The notes under the pieces: model-generated
Database searches by the model: none
Told to the model about the DNA's origin: nothing
Seen by the model: only the letters and a program-made list of their open reading frames with translations
Assembly: GCF_035916875.1 (NCBI RefSeq)
Contig: NZ_JAXUHN010000096.1
Location: 97,115-161,114, forward strand
Source of the DNA: Methylomicrobium sp035916875
Lineage (GTDB): Bacteria; Pseudomonadota; Gammaproteobacteria; Methylococcales; Methylomonadaceae
Length of the DNA stretch: 64,000 nucleotides
Direction of reading: 5' to 3'
Program-made: the position numbers and the translations under genes
Shown: positions 61,435 to 64,000 of the stretch, in pieces
Position numbering within the stretch: position 1 is the first letter of the stretch
How the letters are laid out: the number at the start of each line of letters is the position of its first letter

Positions 61435-63369
61435 TTAAGTCATCTCTTGAGACGTTGACTTTTGCTGCTCAAAAAATGCCTGCACCTCCGCAATATCGCG
61501 GGTGCGCTGCATCGCCGGCACGCTGTCCAGAAACATCTGTCCATAGGAGCGCTTCAGCAGGCGCGGGTCGCAAACCATCAACACGCCGCGGTCGGTCACG
61601 TCACGAATCAGCCGGCCGATGCCTTGCCGGAGCGCGATCACCGCGGCCGGCAATTGATATTCGAAAAACGGGTTGCGGCCCAGCTTGCGCATTGCCTCCA
61701 TCCGCGCCTTCAACACCGGATCGCCCGGTGACGCAAACGGCAGTTTGTCGATGATCACGCACGACAGCGCTTCGCCACGCACATCGACGCCTTCCCAGAA
61801 GCTCGAGGTGCCGAGCAGCACCGCGTTGTCGGCGTTCTTGAACTGATCCAGTAGCGCCCCTTTCGGCCGGCTGCCCTGGATCAGCAGCGGATAGGGGACT
61901 CGGTCCGCCAACAGCTCGGCGGCTTCCTTCAATGCCCGATGGCTGGTAAACAGAAAAAACGCCCGTCCCCGGCTCGCCTGCAAAACCGGCACCACAAATT
62001 CGATGATCAGCGCGGTAAAATCCGGATTATCGGGCTTCGGCAGACCTTTCGGGTGATAAAACAGCGACTGGCTCGCATAGTCGAACGGGCTGTCCCAGCG
62101 CGCGTTGTCGGCATTGACAACGCCGAGACCGTTTGCGAAGTGATCGAAGCGCTGCGCTACGCTCAAGGTCGCCGAGGTAAAAATCCATACGGCCTTGCTG
62201 AACTGCATGAAATTGCGGAATTCGGCCGCAATATCGAGCGGCGTCCGACTCAAGGTCACCGTTTTGCGATGCGTTTCATACCAGCGTATCCATTTACCTC
62301 CAGGGTCTTCGGAGATGATCTTCAACTGCTGCGCCAGTTCCTCGGCGCGCTTGAAGCACGACTCCAACCCCTTGCTTTTGACCGACGCCAGCTCGAGCTG
62401 CTCGGCCAGGCGCTGCAATTGCGCCTGGACATCAGCCAGCGCGCCGGTAATCTTCGGATTGTCCTCGATGTCCCGCCACTCGCCGCGCTTCAGTTCGATG
62501 CCGAAGGCCAGGCGCAAGTCTTTGCCGCCGTGTTCGAGCTCTTCACAGACGGCGCGCAAGGCCGGCATGTCGGTCGCGTCCTTGAAATATTCGACCAGAG
62601 CGTCGCTGGCCAGATCGTTCAATTGCTTGCTGCCCACGCTGATGCCGAGAAAATTGGACGCGGTATCGGCCAGTTGATGCGCCTCGTCGACGATAATCAC
62701 GTCGGCCTTCGGCAACAGTTCGCCGAAGCCGCCATCGCGAATCGACCAGTCCGCGCACAGCAAATGATGATTGACGACCAAAATTTCGGCCTCCTGCGCC
62801 TCCTTCCGGGCCTTGACCAGAAAACAATCGGTATAAACCGGGCAATCCTGCCCCAGACAGTTTTCGACGGTCGAGGTGGCCTGGTACCAGACCGGATTCG
62901 CCTCGGCGATGCCGGCCATTTCGGCAATATCGCCGGTCTTGGTGCGCTTCGCCCAGGATTTGATCTTGCTCAGCGCATCCGCATCTTCCTTGCTGAAACC
63001 GAACGCGGAATTCAGCGAATTTTCCAGCCGGTAGGTGCACAGATAATTGCCGCGGCCTTTCAACAGCGCGGCCATAAAGGGCGTCCTGATGGCCTTGCGG
63101 ATCACCGGCAAGTCCTTGTTGAACAATTGATCCTGTAAATTCTTCGTGCCGGTCGAAATGATCACCTTGCTGCCGGACAAAATCGCCGGCGCCAGATACG
63201 CAAAGGTCTTGCCGGTGCCGGTGCCAGCCTCCGCAATCAAATGGCGATGGCTTGTAATCGCGGTTGCTATCGCCTTGGCCATTTCGATTTGCGGTTCGCG
63301 CGGCCTGTAGCCCTTGATCGTCTTCGCCAGATCGCCTTCCCCGCTAAAAAATAATTCTAATTCTGTCAC
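61435..63369 (-). CDS. ATP-dependent DNA helicase, DinG/YoaA type
   Basis: 644 residues, close to YoaA. Walker A is EAGTGTGKTFAYLAP (residues 47-61), and the DEAH box is VIIVDEAHQLAD. Cysteines in NYLCTYRL and ENCLGQDCPVYTDC are the four [4Fe-4S] ligands of the XPD-like family. C-terminal motifs are LLGTSSFWEGVDVRGE and ALRQGIGRLIRD. It should unwind DNA 5' to 3' in repair; YoaA works with the polymerase subunit HolC in E. coli. The gene precedes nothing in its direction within 3 bp of the large sensor gene. Confidence 0.9.
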   Translation of the reverse strand: MTELELFFSGEGDLAKTIKGYRPREPQIEMAKAIATAITSHRHLIAEAGTGTGKTFAYLAPAILSGSKVIISTGTKNLQDQLFNKDLPVIRKAIRTPFMAALLKGRGNYLCTYRLENSLNSAFGFSKEDADALSKIKSWAKRTKTGDIAEMAGIAEANPVWYQATSTVENCLGQDCPVYTDCFLVKARKEAQEAEILVVNHHLLCADWSIRDGGFGELLPKADVIIVDEAHQLADTASNFLGISVGSKQLNDLASDALVEYFKDATDMPALRAVCEELEHGGKDLRLAFGIELKRGEWRDIEDNPKITGALADVQAQLQRLAEQLELASVKSKGLESCFKRAEELAQQLKIISEDPGGKWIRWYETHRKTVTLSRTPLDIAAEFRNFMQFSKAVWIFTSATLSVAQRFDHFANGLGVVNADNARWDSPFDYASQSLFYHPKGLPKPDNPDFTALIIEFVVPVLQASRGRAFFLFTSHRALKEAAELLADRVPYPLLIQGSRPKGALLDQFKNADNAVLLGTSSFWEGVDVRGEALSCVIIDKLPFASPGDPVLKARMEAMRKLGRNPFFEYQLPAAVIALRQGIGRLIRDVTDRGVLMVCDPRLLKRSYGQMFLDSVPAMQRTRDIAEVQAFFEQQKSTSQEMT

Positions 63370-63495
63370 TTGATTTTCGGGTTTTGTTCCGGTTTCTGAA
63401 ACTCTGTTGGATAATGCATATAATACTGTCAGCCAAGCCGCATTATTAAGGATTTTTGCAATTCACAAAACACTTTCGACGATGAACCCTGATTG

Positions 63496-63870
63496 ATGAA
63501 AATAAACATCTACCTACTTTTACAGCGGCTGTCGTTGCTGCTGGCATCGGTCCTGCTCGTACTCTTCATTTGGGGCGGGAACCAGCCGGAAGCGGCAGGT
63601 CTCTTGCAGGCACCTTGGGATAAACTGGCGCATCTGTCCTGGTTTGCGGTACTCGCCGGCCTATTGGATTTCGGACTAAGCCTGCTCGCCCGCGCCCCCG
63701 TAGCGCTGTTTTGTTTAGGCGTAGCCATGTGGGACGAATGGCGGCAGCTAACCCTTCCGGGGCGCTCAGCCGATTTCGCCGATCTGCTTTTCGACGGTTT
63801 GGGCATTCTTGCAGGACTATTGATCGCGCAGTGGATAGGGAAAAGGCTATTTTCCCTGCTCAGTTCTTAA
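63496..63870 (+). CDS. VanZ-like membrane protein
   Basis: 124 residues from ATG 63496 (TTG 63493 is just before it). Three to four membrane helices, with WDKLAHLSWFAVLAGLL and MWDEWRQLTLPGRSADFADLLFDGLGILAG, which carry the His and Glu/Asp pattern of VanZ-like proteins. Relatives include phosphotransbutyrylase-like and teicoplanin-resistance proteins; function here is unknown. It is divergent from dinG and is followed by a run of hairpins. Confidence 0.75.
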   Translation: MKINIYLLLQRLSLLLASVLLVLFIWGGNQPEAAGLLQAPWDKLAHLSWFAVLAGLLDFGLSLLARAPVALFCLGVAMWDEWRQLTLPGRSADFADLLFDGLGILAGLLIAQWIGKRLFSLLSS

Positions 63871-63893
63871 ACGACTTTATCCCAAGTAAATAT

Positions 63894-63990
63894 CCCCCGG
63901 CAAAGCCGGGGGCTTTATGTTGTGAACCGCTCAAAGCGGTACGTGGGGTCGCTAACGCGGCCCCAGTTCAATAGCCGCCTAAAGGCGGCT
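63894..63990. mobile_element. Four tandem hairpins, possible right end of an IS200/IS605 tnpB element
   Basis: Four stems follow each other: CCCCCGGC / GCCGGGGG (63894-63912), ACCGCT / AGCGGT (63926-63940), TGGGGTCGC / GCGGCCCCA with one G-U (63944-63965) and AGCCGCC / GGCGGCT (63973-63990). Read on the minus strand this looks like the structured 3' end of IS200/IS605-type tnpB genes, where the omega-RNA scaffold ends in a CCCCCGGCTTT-type hairpin. The element body would lie beyond base 64000. If so, the guide would be copied from the sequence just left of about 63887, next to the VanZ-like gene. The first hairpin may also terminate that gene. Confidence 0.35.
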
Positions 63991-64000
63991 TTCAGTTCCA

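Noticed and set aside
61939..63138. 399-codon plus-strand open frame
   Set aside because: It is antisense to the DinG/YoaA helicase gene, whose motifs are intact; no family features in the antisense product.
1..64000. CRISPR array, integrase, att sites or phage genes
   Set aside because: No regularly spaced direct repeats, no cas genes, integrase or phage structural genes were seen in the window.

Overview
The window looks like chromosomal DNA of a gammaproteobacterial methylotroph, most likely a type I methanotroph of the Methylococcales. The main evidence is a fused hexulose-6-phosphate synthase / 6-phospho-3-hexuloisomerase at 30.9-32.1 kb, the two signature enzymes of the ribulose monophosphate (RuMP) formaldehyde pathway. 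Gammaproteobacterial housekeeping genes agree with this: nlpD-rpoS, hflK-hflC, psd, a three-gene pyruvate dehydrogenase cluster and mlaA. No methane monooxygenase or methanol dehydrogenase lies in the window, so the lifestyle is inferred. I saw no rRNA or tRNA gene, no CRISPR array and no complete insertion sequence.

Layout. 0-6.3 kb (minus strand): an N-terminal piece of a GH17-like protein, then the pyruvate dehydrogenase operon aceE-aceF-lpdA. 6.6-11.5 kb (plus): a quinone-oxidoreductase-like enzyme, a DegP-type periplasmic protease with an 11-bp tandem repeat upstream, a Rof-type Rho inhibitor, and an overlapping acetyltransferase / nitrilase-family pair. 11.5-15.4 kb (minus): a membrane spermidine-synthase-like protein with two isoaspartate methyltransferase paralogs, one of them apparently exported. 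15.5-23.2 kb (plus): a frameshifted secreted protein and its neighbour, gcvH, a dgkA-pfkB-mazG chain, a second GH17-like protein, a DacA-type carboxypeptidase and an NlpE-like protein.

23.6-26.2 kb: a membrane protein, an AT-rich stretch with DnaA boxes and an oriC-type 13-mer, then mobB-moeA for molybdenum cofactor synthesis. 26.3-33.5 kb (plus): a J-domain protein, nlpD and rpoS joined by ATGA overlaps; a protealysin-like protease with an emfourin-like inhibitor; hps-phi; an oxidoreductase; rubredoxin. 33.5-37.3 kb: a ceramidase-like membrane protein, an SRAP protein, a SnoaL-like protein, a GlcG/HbpS-like protein and a HEAT-repeat protein.

37.3-49.1 kb (minus) is a nitrate assimilation region: transporter plus a PP2C/protein-kinase fusion in one unit, and nirB-nirD-phzF-like-nasA-ferredoxin/DmsC-like fusion in another. 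Each unit is preceded by a good sigma-54 promoter. The nirB unit also has a GCAC-N7-GTGC NtrC-type site about 110 bp upstream of its predicted start, so nitrogen control by NtrC is likely. The nearby mobB-moeA pair supplies cofactor to NasA.

49.5-64 kb: mlaA, hflK-hflC, a frameshifted GntR regulator, a small membrane protein, psd, queF, a 1696-residue MASE1/CHASE/GAF/PAS/GGDEF/EAL protein, a DinG/YoaA helicase and a VanZ-like protein. The last 110 bases hold four tandem hairpins that resemble the right end (omega-RNA scaffold) of an IS200/IS605 tnpB element lying beyond the edge. Most genes are ordinary core genes. The most noteworthy points are the lipoprotein-type emfourin, the oriC-like region, the sigma-54/NtrC architecture, the exported isoaspartate methyltransferase, the iterons before the protease and the terminal hairpin array.
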